Position numbers and translations under genes: made by a program
Shown here: positions 34,615-42,892 of the stretch, in pieces
Numbering within the stretch: position 1 is the stretch's first letter
Layout of the letters: the number at the start of each line of letters is the position of its first letter
DNA from: Paenibacillus dendritiformis
GTDB lineage: Bacteria; Bacillota; Bacilli; Paenibacillales; Paenibacillaceae
NCBI RefSeq assembly: GCF_015845845.1
Contig: NZ_LDIG01000088.1
Coordinates: forward strand, 1-64,000
Reading direction: 5' to 3'
Length of the DNA stretch: 64,000 bases
Notes under the pieces: generated by a model
Seen by the model: only the letters and a program-made list of their open reading frames with translations
The model's database searches: none
What the model was told of the DNA's origin: nothing

Positions 34615-35502
34615 GTGAAGACCGCCATCCGATCTGCCCTTGTGGCTGGCGCCGTATTCGGATGCATGCTGTTGGCAGACAGCGCATGGACTCATGCGAC
34701 TGCCCAAGCCGCCGCAGCTACGAAGCAGATTACATTCCAAGTTAACGGTGAAAATTTGCAATTTACAAATAATATTATTCCCATTATAGATGAAGCGCAG
34801 AACATGCATGTTCCTCTGCGCACGGTAGCCGAGCAATTGGGCTATGAACTGAACTGGCAAGCCGATGACAAAGGCGCGCAGACGATTGAAATGTCAAATG
34901 GCACGAACACGATCCGGATGAAGTCCAACAGCTCCAAAGCCGAGGTGAACGGCAATACGGTGAGCATGGGCAGTGCCCCGATGTCCTATAACGACAGTAC
35001 ATACGTGCCTTTTCGCTTTCTGCTGGATCAGCTTGAATTGAGCTTTACATGGGACGCGGAACAGATGAAGGACATCCCTCGCATCAATCGGAGCCGGGGA
35101 GAGGTACAAACCGCTTCGGCCCGAGCGTCCGAGAACAAGGCCGCCGCGATCCTGAACACGGCCCGCAGCTACCTGGGCGTTCCTTATGTATGGGGCGGAA
35201 CGACGCCGAGCGGCTTCGACTGCTCCGGCTATGTGGGCTACGTCTTCCGCAAGCATGGTATCGAGCTGCCGCGCACGTCCCGCGCCATGTACAGCGCTTT
35301 GGGCTCGAAAGTGAGCAGCCCGCAGCCTGGCGATCTCGTCTTTTTCGCGGGCGACGGCAAGACGATTTCTCATGTCGGCATTTACATCGGTGACAACAAA
35401 TATATCAACGCTTCTTCCGGTTCCGCCGGCCGCGTTACGATATCCAGCTTGTCCTCCGCTTGGTCCAGCCGCACCTACGTCGGCGCCAAGCGGGTGCTCT
35501 AA
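34615..35502 (+). CDS. NlpC/P60 peptidoglycan hydrolase with copper amine oxidase-like N-terminal domain
   Basis: The 295-residue protein has a Sec signal peptide (to about residue 35, ATAQAAA), a copper-amine-oxidase-N-type domain (about 40-150: MHVPLRTVAEQLGYELNWQA; YVPFRFLLDQL), and a C-terminal NlpC/P60 domain with catalytic C203 in GFDCSGYV and H253 in SHVGIYIGD. Such enzymes cut D-gamma-glutamyl-meso-diaminopimelate bonds in cell-wall peptides. It would be secreted into the wall. The start is GTG with AAGGAGGAG upstream. A perfect WalR box upstream suggests coupling to cell-wall growth. A terminator follows. Confidence 0.93.
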   Translation: MKTAIRSALVAGAVFGCMLLADSAWTHATAQAAAATKQITFQVNGENLQFTNNIIPIIDEAQNMHVPLRTVAEQLGYELNWQADDKGAQTIEMSNGTNTIRMKSNSSKAEVNGNTVSMGSAPMSYNDSTYVPFRFLLDQLELSFTWDAEQMKDIPRINRSRGEVQTASARASENKAAAILNTARSYLGVPYVWGGTTPSGFDCSGYVGYVFRKHGIELPRTSRAMYSALGSKVSSPQPGDLVFFAGDGKTISHVGIYIGDNKYINASSGSAGRVTISSLSSAWSSRTYVGAKRVL

Positions 35503-35538
35503 ATCGATAACCAGCTTTACCCCTTATTCCCTTCCCCT

Positions 35539-35580
35539 GAAACACCTGCCTGCGATGATCCATCCAGGCGGGTGTTTCTT
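35539..35580 (+). terminator. Terminator after the NlpC/P60 gene
   Basis: GAAACACCTGCCTG pairs with CAGGCGGGTGTTTC around an 11-base loop, followed by TTTG. Confidence 0.75.
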
Positions 35581-35932
35581 TGCTGTTTTCTCCTTGGTCG
35601 AATCCGCGTAATTGCAACCTGTACGGCGAAGAACTCAATCTGCCGATAACGCCCGTTTTGATGTGATTCACATCATTGACAACTCCAACCTGAATTGAAG
35701 TAAACCTTCAGAATCGGGCGTTAGCGCGAGCAGGATGCGCAATCTGTTCTGAAAACGGTATCAATATGACGGTATAGCCGAATTGTTCCCTTTTTCATAA
35801 TCTGCTACGCTCGGATTGGAAAATAAAGCGCTTATAACTTGTTCACTAACATTCCGTTTTCAACGCCGGGAAGGTTGCTGGAACGCGAAGCGAACGCTTC
35901 CGATTTTACCCCCCATTTCAAGGAGGAAAGCC
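35581..35932 (+). promoter_or_regulatory. Upstream region of the isomerase gene with 7-1-7 palindrome
   Basis: Contains GATGTGA-T-TCACATC (35660-35674), a perfect 7-1-7 inverted repeat placed one base before TTGACA (35676-35681). Longer-range arms TAACGCCCG (35647-35655) and CGGGCGTTA (35715-35723) flank it. No good -10 is seen at 17 bases; TAAACC lies at 19. The palindrome is a likely operator; the binding protein is unknown. No gene recognised. Confidence 0.45.
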
Positions 35933-36796
35933 ATGAAACTATCCATTGGAGGCTTCTCATTCAACACGATGCGCGTGGAAGGCAAAATGGATATCTTCAG
36001 TTATATCCGCACGGTGCATGAACGCTTTGGGCTTCATGCCGTTGACTTCTGGAACGCTTTCTTTGCCGATACATCCCGTCCGGTCTGGAAGGTGGCGGAT
36101 GACGATCATCTGCGCCGCATTCGTCAGGCGCTGGACGAACGGGAGATGACGCTGGTCAACATCGCCGTCGATACGGCTCACCTCTGGGATCCGGACCCGG
36201 AAATTCGCGAGGCGCTGCATCAGAATGCGCTCGCCCATCTTCGCGCGGCCGAGATTCTGGGCGCGAAGTCCGTCCGGATCGATGCGGTGCTGCATGGCGG
36301 CGATCAGATAAGCGACGAGGCCCTGGAATATATCGCCGGCCGCTACCGTTCCTACGCGGACCGGGCCGCAGACGGCGGCTATTGGGTCGGCCCGGAGAAT
36401 CATACCGGCTTCGCCCTGCGTCCGGAAGCGCTCGCGCGCATCTCCGAAGCCGTCGATCATCCCCAGTACGGCATCCTGCTTCATCTGGGACGCTGGCAGG
36501 CGAAGAATAAGCCGATCGTGAACGCCAAGCTGATGACGGATGAGAATGAATCCTTCATCTGGGAGGGCGATATCGAGGTTGCCCGCTGGGTGCGCCATAC
36601 GCATGTCGACTGGCGGACGCTTCAGGCCCCGAATGCCGCGATGCGGCTGTCGAACCTGGTTCAGGCCGGGTACGACGGGTACTGGGCCGTCGAGTACAAT
36701 GCGCCGGCCAATCAGCTCGCGGCCATCGAAGAGGCGCTGGCGCGGCTTCGCGCGCTCCTCCAGGAGACCGGGCCGGACAGCCAGCCGGAAGCATAA
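35933..36796 (+). CDS. Sugar phosphate isomerase/epimerase (TIM-barrel, AP-endonuclease-2 family)
   Basis: The 287-residue protein belongs to the xylose-isomerase-like TIM-barrel family. Metal-ligand candidates are visible at strand ends: E in GPENHTGFALRP, H in ILLHLGRWQ, H-V-D in RHTHVDWRTLQ, and a final E in YWAVEYNAP. Members isomerise or epimerise sugars or inositol derivatives; the substrate here is unknown. Start ATG 35933 has AAGGAGGAAAG ten bases upstream; an earlier in-frame start at 35816 lacks a ribosome site. The next gene, 87 bases downstream, is a Gfo/Idh/MocA oxidoreductase, a common partner in cyclitol or sugar catabolism. Confidence 0.85.
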   Translation: MKLSIGGFSFNTMRVEGKMDIFSYIRTVHERFGLHAVDFWNAFFADTSRPVWKVADDDHLRRIRQALDEREMTLVNIAVDTAHLWDPDPEIREALHQNALAHLRAAEILGAKSVRIDAVLHGGDQISDEALEYIAGRYRSYADRAADGGYWVGPENHTGFALRPEALARISEAVDHPQYGILLHLGRWQAKNKPIVNAKLMTDENESFIWEGDIEVARWVRHTHVDWRTLQAPNAAMRLSNLVQAGYDGYWAVEYNAPANQLAAIEEALARLRALLQETGPDSQPEA

Positions 36797-36883
36797 CGCC
36801 GGGGAGAGCACGGAAGCTCCGCGCCGAACGGGAGCACGCCGATTCTATTCGCATGAATTCAGGAACACCAGGAGGCAGATTCG

Positions 36884-38008
36884 ATGGAACAAAGACGTAT
36901 CGCGATCATTGGAGCAGGCCAGATTGGGAAGCATCACCTGAACGAATATCATCGGGTGGGCGGCGCCGACATCGTCGCCATTTGCGATATTAATGAAGCG
37001 GAGGCGCGCCGGGTCGCGGAGGCGAACCAGATTCCCTATGTGTACACCGATTTCCGCGAGCTGCTGAAGCGGGATGACATCGAAGCGGTCGATGTATGCC
37101 TGCACAACAACTTCCACGCCCCGGTGTCGATCGCGGCCATGGAAGCTGGCAAGCATGTCTATTGCGAGAAGCCGATTGCCGGTTCCTACCGGGATGGCGC
37201 CGCGATGCTGGAAGCGGCCCGGGCCACAGGCAGGATGCTGCATATCCAGTTGGCCACCCTGTACAGCAAGGAGACGAAGGCCGCCAAAACCCTGATCGAC
37301 GGCGGCAAGCTCGGCAAGCTGTATCATGCGCGATCGACCGGCTTCCGCCGCCGCGGCCGCCCATTCGTCGACGGGTACGGCACGACGGCGTTCACGCAGA
37401 AGGCCACCGCCTCGGGGGGCGCCCTCTACGATATGGGAGTGTACCATATCTCCCAGATTCTCTATCTGCTCGGTCTCCCAGCGGTGACCCGCATTAGCGG
37501 CCAGACCTATCAGGAGATGGATATGCTGCCGGACCGGAGGGAGATGAGCAAGTTCGATGTGGAAGAACTGGGGGTCGGCCTGATCAAGTTCGAAGGCGGG
37601 ATCACGCTCGATATCATCGAGGCTTGGGCGATCCACCTTGGCGGATTTGAAGGCAGCAGCATCGTCGGCTCCGAGGGCGGCATCCGCATGCCGGCCCGCA
37701 AGGGGGACCATATTCAACCGTTCACGTACCATAGCACGATGCTCGACCTGGACCTCGACACCGTGATCGACCTGAATGCGATGGACCGGCGCCGCCATCT
37801 GCTCAACCCGAACGAGTGGGCTTATGATTCGTCGCAGGGACACTGGGTTGCCGCGCTGAGCGGGATCGTTCCCCTCCTGCCGACGGCGGAACTGGCTTCG
37901 AGCACGATGCTTATCAGCGAGGGCATCTATATGTCCAGCGCGCTCGGCCGGGAAGTGACGGCGGAGGAGGTCGCCGCCTCGTCCGTATCCATCGCAATCC
38001 GATTGTAG
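36884..38008 (+). CDS. Gfo/Idh/MocA family NAD(P)-dependent oxidoreductase
   Basis: The 374-residue protein opens with a Rossmann dinucleotide motif (IAIIGAGQIGKHHL, 5-18), has the family's CEKP signature (YCEKPIAGS, about 92-100) containing the catalytic-site Lys, and SGGALYDMGVYHISQILYLL in the C-terminal alpha/beta domain with the expected Asp and His. It oxidises or reduces a sugar or cyclitol using NAD(P). GGAGG lies eight bases before the ATG. It is co-directional with the isomerase upstream and a truncated phosphatase downstream, probably one operon. Substrate unknown. Confidence 0.9.
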   Translation: MEQRRIAIIGAGQIGKHHLNEYHRVGGADIVAICDINEAEARRVAEANQIPYVYTDFRELLKRDDIEAVDVCLHNNFHAPVSIAAMEAGKHVYCEKPIAGSYRDGAAMLEAARATGRMLHIQLATLYSKETKAAKTLIDGGKLGKLYHARSTGFRRRGRPFVDGYGTTAFTQKATASGGALYDMGVYHISQILYLLGLPAVTRISGQTYQEMDMLPDRREMSKFDVEELGVGLIKFEGGITLDIIEAWAIHLGGFEGSSIVGSEGGIRMPARKGDHIQPFTYHSTMLDLDLDTVIDLNAMDRRRHLLNPNEWAYDSSQGHWVAALSGIVPLLPTAELASSTMLISEGIYMSSALGREVTAEEVAASSVSIAIRL

Positions 38009-38030
38009 AGAGAGGAGCGGCTGCGTTGCC

Positions 38031-38807
38031 ATGAACCATCCCCCGCTGGAGACCGCCGCCATCCACCGGTCCAAGTCATCCGGCAGGCTCTGCTTCCTGC
38101 TTGCCGATGAAGGAGGATGGGGGACGGGCCCCCTGACCCTGTACTCCAGTCCTCGCTCCCAATATGATCCGGAGCAGTCTGCCTTCGCGGCCACCATAGT
38201 GCCGGGACAGGAGGTCTCCTTCCCCGATCCGGCGCCGGGCCGCAGAAGCTACTATCATCTATGCCAAAATGGACAATATCTGTTGACGACAGCCGAGCGC
38301 GTGCTTCCGCTCGCGGGCGTCTCCAACTTCCGCGATCTGGGCGGATACCGGACGGCAGAAGGACGGTATGTCCAGTGGGGCAGGCTCTACCGATCTCCGG
38401 AATTATCGGATCTGACTCCGGATGATCTCGACTACCTGGATTCGCTGCACCTGCGCCAGATCTGCGATCTGCGGGACAGCGACGAAGTGGCGGCCATGCC
38501 GTCTCCGCCGCTTGCGCCCGCCGTCCTTACCCATATCCCGCTCGTCGAGATGCTTGGCAAGGACGTCATTCGCCAGCCGGGGGACGTCTCGGATCAAGGC
38601 AGACCGCCGGCAAGCAAGCCGGGTCAACTGCTCGTCGACATGAACCGCTCGCTCGTCCACTCGACGGCAGGACTTCGCGGCATCTTCGATCATTTACTGG
38701 CCGAGAACGGCGCTCCGCTGCTGTTCCACTGTACGGCAGGCAAGGATCGCACCGGCCTGGTGGCCGCGCTGCTGCTCCTGACGCTGGGAGTTCCAGCACG
38801 GAAATGA
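38031..38807 (+). pseudogene. Tyrosine-protein phosphatase (PF13350-like), 3' truncated by a deletion
   Basis: The 258-residue product has an N-terminal beta domain, then LPLAGVSNFRDLGGYRTAEG and RLYRSPELSDLT, which are landmarks of the Y_phosphatase3 family, and the active-site P-loop HCTAGKDRTG with nucleophile C234. The frame ends only 15 residues later at LGVPARK, where family members continue for about 80-100 residues. At this point (38790-38806) the sequence changes to the 3' part of a gene on the opposite strand, also cut short. The P-loop is intact, but the missing C-terminal helices make a stable enzyme doubtful. It lies 22 bases after the oxidoreductase. Confidence 0.75.
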
Positions 38808-39118
38808 TTCCCCCGCCGATCAGCAATGCCGTAGCGGCGTCTACCCCATTGGCCGCGAGAGCAAGGCCGGCCAGAAAAATCGGCAAGCCGATATTTGTGC
38901 AGCCAGAAATGAACCGTCCCGAGCGTGCTGTCGCCGGCTTGCGGAAAGCGCGCATAGATCAATCCGCTGATCGCCAGTGACACCCAGCCCAGCAGATTCA
39001 GATGCGCATGCAGCGACGTATATTGGAACTGATTGGTCGCCCCGGCGATCAATCCGGCCAATACCCCCGCCGCAAAGTAAAATGCCGCTGCCTTAATGAA
39101 GCGGACCCCGACCGTCAC
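38791..39118 (-). pseudogene. Remnant of a small cbb3-type cytochrome oxidase subunit I-like membrane protein
   Basis: On the minus strand, from GTG 39118, the frame encodes VRFIKAAAFYFAAGVLAGL, then TSLHAHLNLLGWVSLAISG and TLGTVHFWLH, which match the short (~130 residue) cbb3-oxidase-subunit-I-like proteins of Bacilli with conserved His in HAHLN and HFWLH. An extra A (CACAAATATC where CACAATATC is expected) shifts the frame. The next frame continues NIGLPIFLAGLALAANG and LLIGGGIISVLE as the family requires. The sequence then stops abruptly at ~38795, the deletion point shared with the phosphatase gene. Two lesions make it a clear pseudogene. Confidence 0.8.
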
Positions 39119-39192
39119 CCTATTCCCCCATCCTCGCATTAAATTGGTTATACATATGAACGGCGGGACTTGTTTATTACGAGCCCCGGACC

Positions 39193-39376
39193 AATCCTGC
39201 AAAAGTGCAGGATTTTTCCCGATTTTCGCTCGATGGAAGGGGATTTGCTGCATTCATACATCAATTTCACCCGTTCCAGCTTCCAATGGGGATAATATGA
39301 GGAAAATGATGCAGCTGTGCAGGAATGGTTCAAATTGTACCCCTCAAGGGAAGGAAAGCTGCATAGTTGCAGGATT
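39193..39376. repeat. Dispersed four-hairpin intergenic repeat, copy B
   Basis: Units start at 39197, 39248, 39310 and 39359 (spacing 51, 62, 49). Unit 1 is the best palindrome: AATCCTGCA-AAAG-TGCAGGATT (39193-39214). Units 3 and 4 read ATGCAGCTGTGCAGGAAT and CTGCATAGTTGCAGGATT. It lies in the gap between the broken cbb3-like gene and the DsrE gene. Aligns along its length with copies A and C. Confidence 0.8.
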
Positions 39377-39459
39377 TATTGCTGTTTACCATCAACCTTA
39401 TTAACTAATAATGAGATTAAATACCAGATAACGGAGGTATGAGCTGCCCTATCCGCCAC

Positions 39460-39528
39460 CCGTTGCATGGAGCGCTTCACCCCCACGGCAAAAAACCGGG
39501 TCCCCAAGGAACCCGGTTCATGCAACGG
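39460..39528 (-). terminator. Terminator after the DsrE gene, with an outer inverted repeat
   Basis: AACCGGGT (39494-39501) pairs with ACCCGGTT (39511-39518), with TTTTTT following on the minus strand. Outer arms CCGTTGCATG (39460-39469) and CATGCAACGG (39519-39528) form a second nested pairing. Confidence 0.75.
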
Positions 39529-39619
39529 CTGCAACCAGCAATACATGGCAGGTGCAGCCCAGGTGCAGCCGCTTCGCGCTATTCATGTGTGGCCAGCATA
39601 ATGGTGCTCGCAGCCAAAA

Positions 39620-39958
39620 TTAACCTAACGTCATCACTTCATGCCGGGAGGCGAGCTGGACGAATTCGCCCATGCTTGAAATCTCTCCCGCCTCCAGCTC
39701 ATCCGCAATGCCGTAATGATCTACGCATGTCTTGCAGGCGAGCACAGGCACTCCCGCCTTCGCCAAATCGGCCAACTGCAGCGAGGCCATCGACTTGGAG
39801 GTCAGTGCAAGCACACCCCGATTCATGCAGAAAATCGCGGCCGGAAGCTCTTCCTGCTGCTTCAACAGCGTCAGGAAGGTCTCCAGCACGGACGGGCCAA
39901 GCCCGTTCTCTTCGGCGCCGATACGATCCGACGTCAATAGAATGACTTTGTTTTTCAT
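39620..39958 (-). CDS. DsrE-superfamily protein (YedF C-terminal-like)
   Basis: The 112-residue protein has the DsrE fold pattern: a first strand VILLTSDRIGAEENG, a GLGPSVLETFLTLL helix, IFCMNRGVLALT, and GVPVLACKTCVDHYGIADEL with a Cys-x-x-Cys pair. This matches the C-terminal domain of YedF-type sulfurtransferase-like proteins (the N-terminal SirA/TusA domain is absent). The family moves sulfur or selenium in the cytoplasm; the exact role is unknown. Start ATG 39958 follows AAAGGGTGG; longer in-frame extension upstream has no ribosome site. A terminator follows. Confidence 0.8.
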   Translation of the reverse strand: MKNKVILLTSDRIGAEENGLGPSVLETFLTLLKQQEELPAAIFCMNRGVLALTSKSMASLQLADLAKAGVPVLACKTCVDHYGIADELEAGEISSMGEFVQLASRHEVMTLG

Positions 39959-40084
39959 GACAGCCACCCTTTCCTCAGCGTGTCTCCTTCGACTCCACCG
40001 CCTGGCCCTCCCGCCATTACGCTTGCTGTACAATCCTAACAATAGCAGCTCCAACGGCTCTTGGGAGGCTCATCCCGTTCGAAG

Positions 40085-41755
40085 TTACTTCTTCGGCAGC
40101 TCGAAAGAGCTCTTCAACGATACGATAAGATTGAAAACGATACGTCCGTTATTCGTATATTTCGGGTCCGCATTGAAATAGCCGTGGCGGAAAAATTGAT
40201 ACTTGTCATGGCCTGCGACATCCTTCATATTCGGCTCCACGAAGCCCTGCTCCACGACCAGGGAAGACGGGTTGACCCGATCGAGGAACGTCGTGTCGCC
40301 TTCATCCTCCGTCTCGTCGAGAATGAGCGGCTCATACAGCCGGAATTCCGCCGGAACCGCCTGGGAAGCCTCGACCCAGTGAATCGTTCCCTTGACCTTG
40401 CGGCCGGTGAAGCCGCTGCCGCTCTTCGTCTCCGGATCATACGTGCAGCGCACCTCGACCACCTGGCCGTCGCTGTCCTTGATCACTTCGTTGCACTTGA
40501 TGAAGTATGCATGCTTCAAGCGGACTTCATTGCCCGGGAACAAGCGGAAATATTTGCTTGGCGGATTTTCCATGAAGTCGTCCTGCTCGATGTAAATCTC
40601 GCGCGAGAACGGAATCTGGCGAATTCCCATCTCCGGATTCTCCGGATTGATTTCCGCGTCCAGCCATTCGATCTGGCCTTCCGGATAGTTCGTAATGACG
40701 ACCTTCAGCGGCTTGAGCACGCCCATCGTGCGCGGCGCCTTCAGCTTCAAATCTTCGCGGATAAAATGATCGAGATACTTGGAATCGACGGTGCTGTTCC
40801 CTTTCGTCACGCCGATCTCCCGGCAGAACGTCCGAATCGATTCCGGCGTGAAGCCGCGGCGGCGCAAGCCGGAAATGGTCGGCATCCGCGGGTCGTCCCA
40901 GCCGTCCACGATCCCCTCGTCCACGAGCAGCTTCAGCTTCCGCTTGCTCATGACCGTGTTCGTCATATTGAGGCGCGCGAATTCGTATTGATGCGGCGTA
41001 GCCTCCATCTCGCATTCCTGCACGACCCAGTCATACAGCGGCCGCTGATCCTCGAATTCGAGCGTGCAGATGGAATGGGTAATGCCTTCGATCGCATCCT
41101 CCAGCGGATGGGCGAATGCGTACATCGGATAAATGCACCATTGGTCGCCGGTGTTATGATGCGTCGCATGCGCAATGCGGTAGATAACCGGATCGCGGAG
41201 GTTGATATTCGGGGAGGCCATGTCAATCTTGGCGCGCAGCACCTTCTCCCCATTTTGGAATTCGCCGTTCTTCATCCGTTCGAATAAATCCAGATTCTCC
41301 TCGATCGAGCGATCGCGGTACGGGCTGTTCTTGCCCGGTTCGGTCAGCGTGCCCCGCATCTCCCGTATCTCGTCGGCGTTCAGGTCGCAGACGAAGGCTT
41401 TGCCCTTCTTGATGAGCAGGACGGCGCGCTTATACATCTCGTCAAAATAATCAGAGGCGAAATAGAGCCCATCCCAATCGAAGCCGAGCCAGCGGACATC
41501 CTCCTTAATCGATTCGACGAATTCCGTATCCTCCTTGAGCGGATTCGTATCATCGAAGCGAAGATGCACGCGGCCCTTGAACTCTCGGGCCAGCTCGAAA
41601 TTCAGGCAAATCGACTTCGCATGCCCGATATGCAAATATCCGTTCGGCTCGGGCGGGAACCGGGTCACGATTTTGTCTACCCGGCCTTCTTCCAGATCAT
41701 TCACAATAATATTGCGAATAAAATTCGATGTAGCATTGGGGTTCTCCACCAGCAA
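40085..41755 (-). CDS. glnS: Glutamine--tRNA ligase
   Basis: The 556-residue protein is a class I aminoacyl-tRNA synthetase of the GlnRS type. The catalytic core has [15 protein letters not shown] (HIGH at 42-45) and [10 protein letters not shown] (KMSKS-like); [12 protein letters not shown] and the C-terminal anticodon-binding barrels ([33 protein letters not shown]) follow. Length matches E. coli GlnRS (~554), with no fused YqeY domain. It attaches glutamine to tRNA-Gln in the cytoplasm. Most Firmicutes instead use GluRS plus the GatCAB amidotransferase, so this gene suggests lineage-specific acquisition. The start is TTG 41755 or GTG 41749, both downstream of AAAGG. Flanked by unrelated genes. 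Confidence 0.95.
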   Translation of the reverse strand: MLVENPNATSNFIRNIIVNDLEEGRVDKIVTRFPPEPNGYLHIGHAKSICLNFELAREFKGRVHLRFDDTNPLKEDTEFVESIKEDVRWLGFDWDGLYFASDYFDEMYKRAVLLIKKGKAFVCDLNADEIREMRGTLTEPGKNSPYRDRSIEENLDLFERMKNGEFQNGEKVLRAKIDMASPNINLRDPVIYRIAHATHHNTGDQWCIYPMYAFAHPLEDAIEGITHSICTLEFEDQRPLYDWVVQECEMEATPHQYEFARLNMTNTVMSKRKLKLLVDEGIVDGWDDPRMPTISGLRRRGFTPESIRTFCREIGVTKGNSTVDSKYLDHFIREDLKLKAPRTMGVLKPLKVVITNYPEGQIEWLDAEINPENPEMGIRQIPFSREIYIEQDDFMENPPSKYFRLFPGNEVRLKHAYFIKCNEVIKDSDGQVVEVRCTYDPETKSGSGFTGRKVKGTIHWVEASQAVPAEFRLYEPLILDETEDEGDTTFLDRVNPSSLVVEQGFVEPNMKDVAGHDKYQFFRHGYFNADPKYTNNGRIVFNLIVSLKSSFELPKK

Positions 41756-41812
41756 TCAACCTTTCTCTGTCTAGCGCTTTGTCTATTAATATACCCATAT
41801 CATGGGGGGACT

Positions 41813-42781
41813 TCAACTCTGATCGGCCGGGAACCAATTCTCGATCAGCGCGGCATACTCCCGTTCCGAGGCGGCCTGCTGCCGTTCTGCGCTCGCGGCT
41901 TCCTCCTCCAGGCGCCGAATCGTCGCCTCAACGTGCCGGACCGCCTCTTCCACCCGTTCCAGCGAACGGTTAATCCGGCCCTGCACCATCCAATCGGTCA
42001 GAAATCCGTCGAACACATAATCGGCGAAGGTAAGCCCCGCGCCGATATCGACGGCCTGTGCCGTCTGCCGCAGCTTCTTCACGTCTTCCAGCTCCCGGCC
42101 GAAGCGGCGCAGCCGATGATTGGCATGGTTCAGCTCGGCCTTGGCATCGTCATAGCGGTTATGCTTCAGGTAGGTAGCAATCGTGCCGCCGCCGAGCATA
42201 TCATACGTTCCCCAATTGCGGGCGGAACGGAACTGCTCTTCGGCCCGCTTCAGAGCGCGCAGCGCGTCGCGTCCCGCCTGGATGGCCTCGTCCAGCTCGC
42301 GCTTTTCCGTCTGCAGCCGGGCCCGCCCGGAGATGAGCGCATCCAGTTCGGCTGCCACGGTCCGGTCGCAGGCGCGAAGCAGACGCTCCTTCTCCTCGAT
42401 GGCCCGCTGCAGCTCTTCATCCGCCCCGCTGACGCCGATCAACTGGCGGCGCCATTCCGCCGCATCCGCCTCGGCTTGGCGGTAAGCATCCTGCGCCAGA
42501 TCGTATTGCTCTTTGGCGCGGAGCGCCTCTTCCTCTTCCCGCTCGAGCTTGCGCTCCTTCTGTCCAATCAGCGTGAAGAAGAAGTTCGCCATCGACCAGG
42601 ACCGCAGCCGTTCGACATCCCGTTCTTCCTCGCGCCACCACTTTTCCAGCCGCTCCAGCTCCGCCTTGCGCCGCTGACGCTCCCGCTCGGCTTCCTGCAG
42701 ACGCGTCTCATACTTGTCTTGAAGCCTTCCATTCAGCCGTGCCCGCTCGATGCGTTGCTGCAGTTCATGCCATGTCTGCAT
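41813..42781 (-). CDS. Coiled-coil protein of unknown function
   Basis: This cytoplasmic protein of about 322 residues is dominated by long charged coiled coils (about 1-80, 85-200 and 270-315), rich in Glu, Arg, Gln and Ala. A central less charged segment (NWGTYDMLGGGTIATYLKHN ... AGLTFADYVFDGFLTDW) may form a folded core. No signal peptide or transmembrane helix is seen. I do not recognise a named family. ATG 42781 has AAGGAGGAGA six bases upstream, better than the earlier in-frame ATG at 42805. It is apparently alone between glnS and ilvA. Confidence 0.75.
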   Translation of the reverse strand: MQTWHELQQRIERARLNGRLQDKYETRLQEAERERQRRKAELERLEKWWREEERDVERLRSWSMANFFFTLIGQKERKLEREEEEALRAKEQYDLAQDAYRQAEADAAEWRRQLIGVSGADEELQRAIEEKERLLRACDRTVAAELDALISGRARLQTEKRELDEAIQAGRDALRALKRAEEQFRSARNWGTYDMLGGGTIATYLKHNRYDDAKAELNHANHRLRRFGRELEDVKKLRQTAQAVDIGAGLTFADYVFDGFLTDWMVQGRINRSLERVEEAVRHVEATIRRLEEEAASAERQQAASEREYAALIENWFPADQS

Positions 42782-42892
42782 GCCATCTCCTCCTTTTTCC
42801 CGCATTCCTTACCTATTTATACGTGAGGAACGCCTGCCGGGATTCGTCCGAAGCGCGCAAGGCAGGGGGCAGGGGCAGCGCAGCCAGGATGA

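Noticed and set aside
40061-41287. Long plus-strand frame antisense to glnS
   Set aside because: Opposite strand of a clear GlnRS gene; composition is that of a shadow frame.
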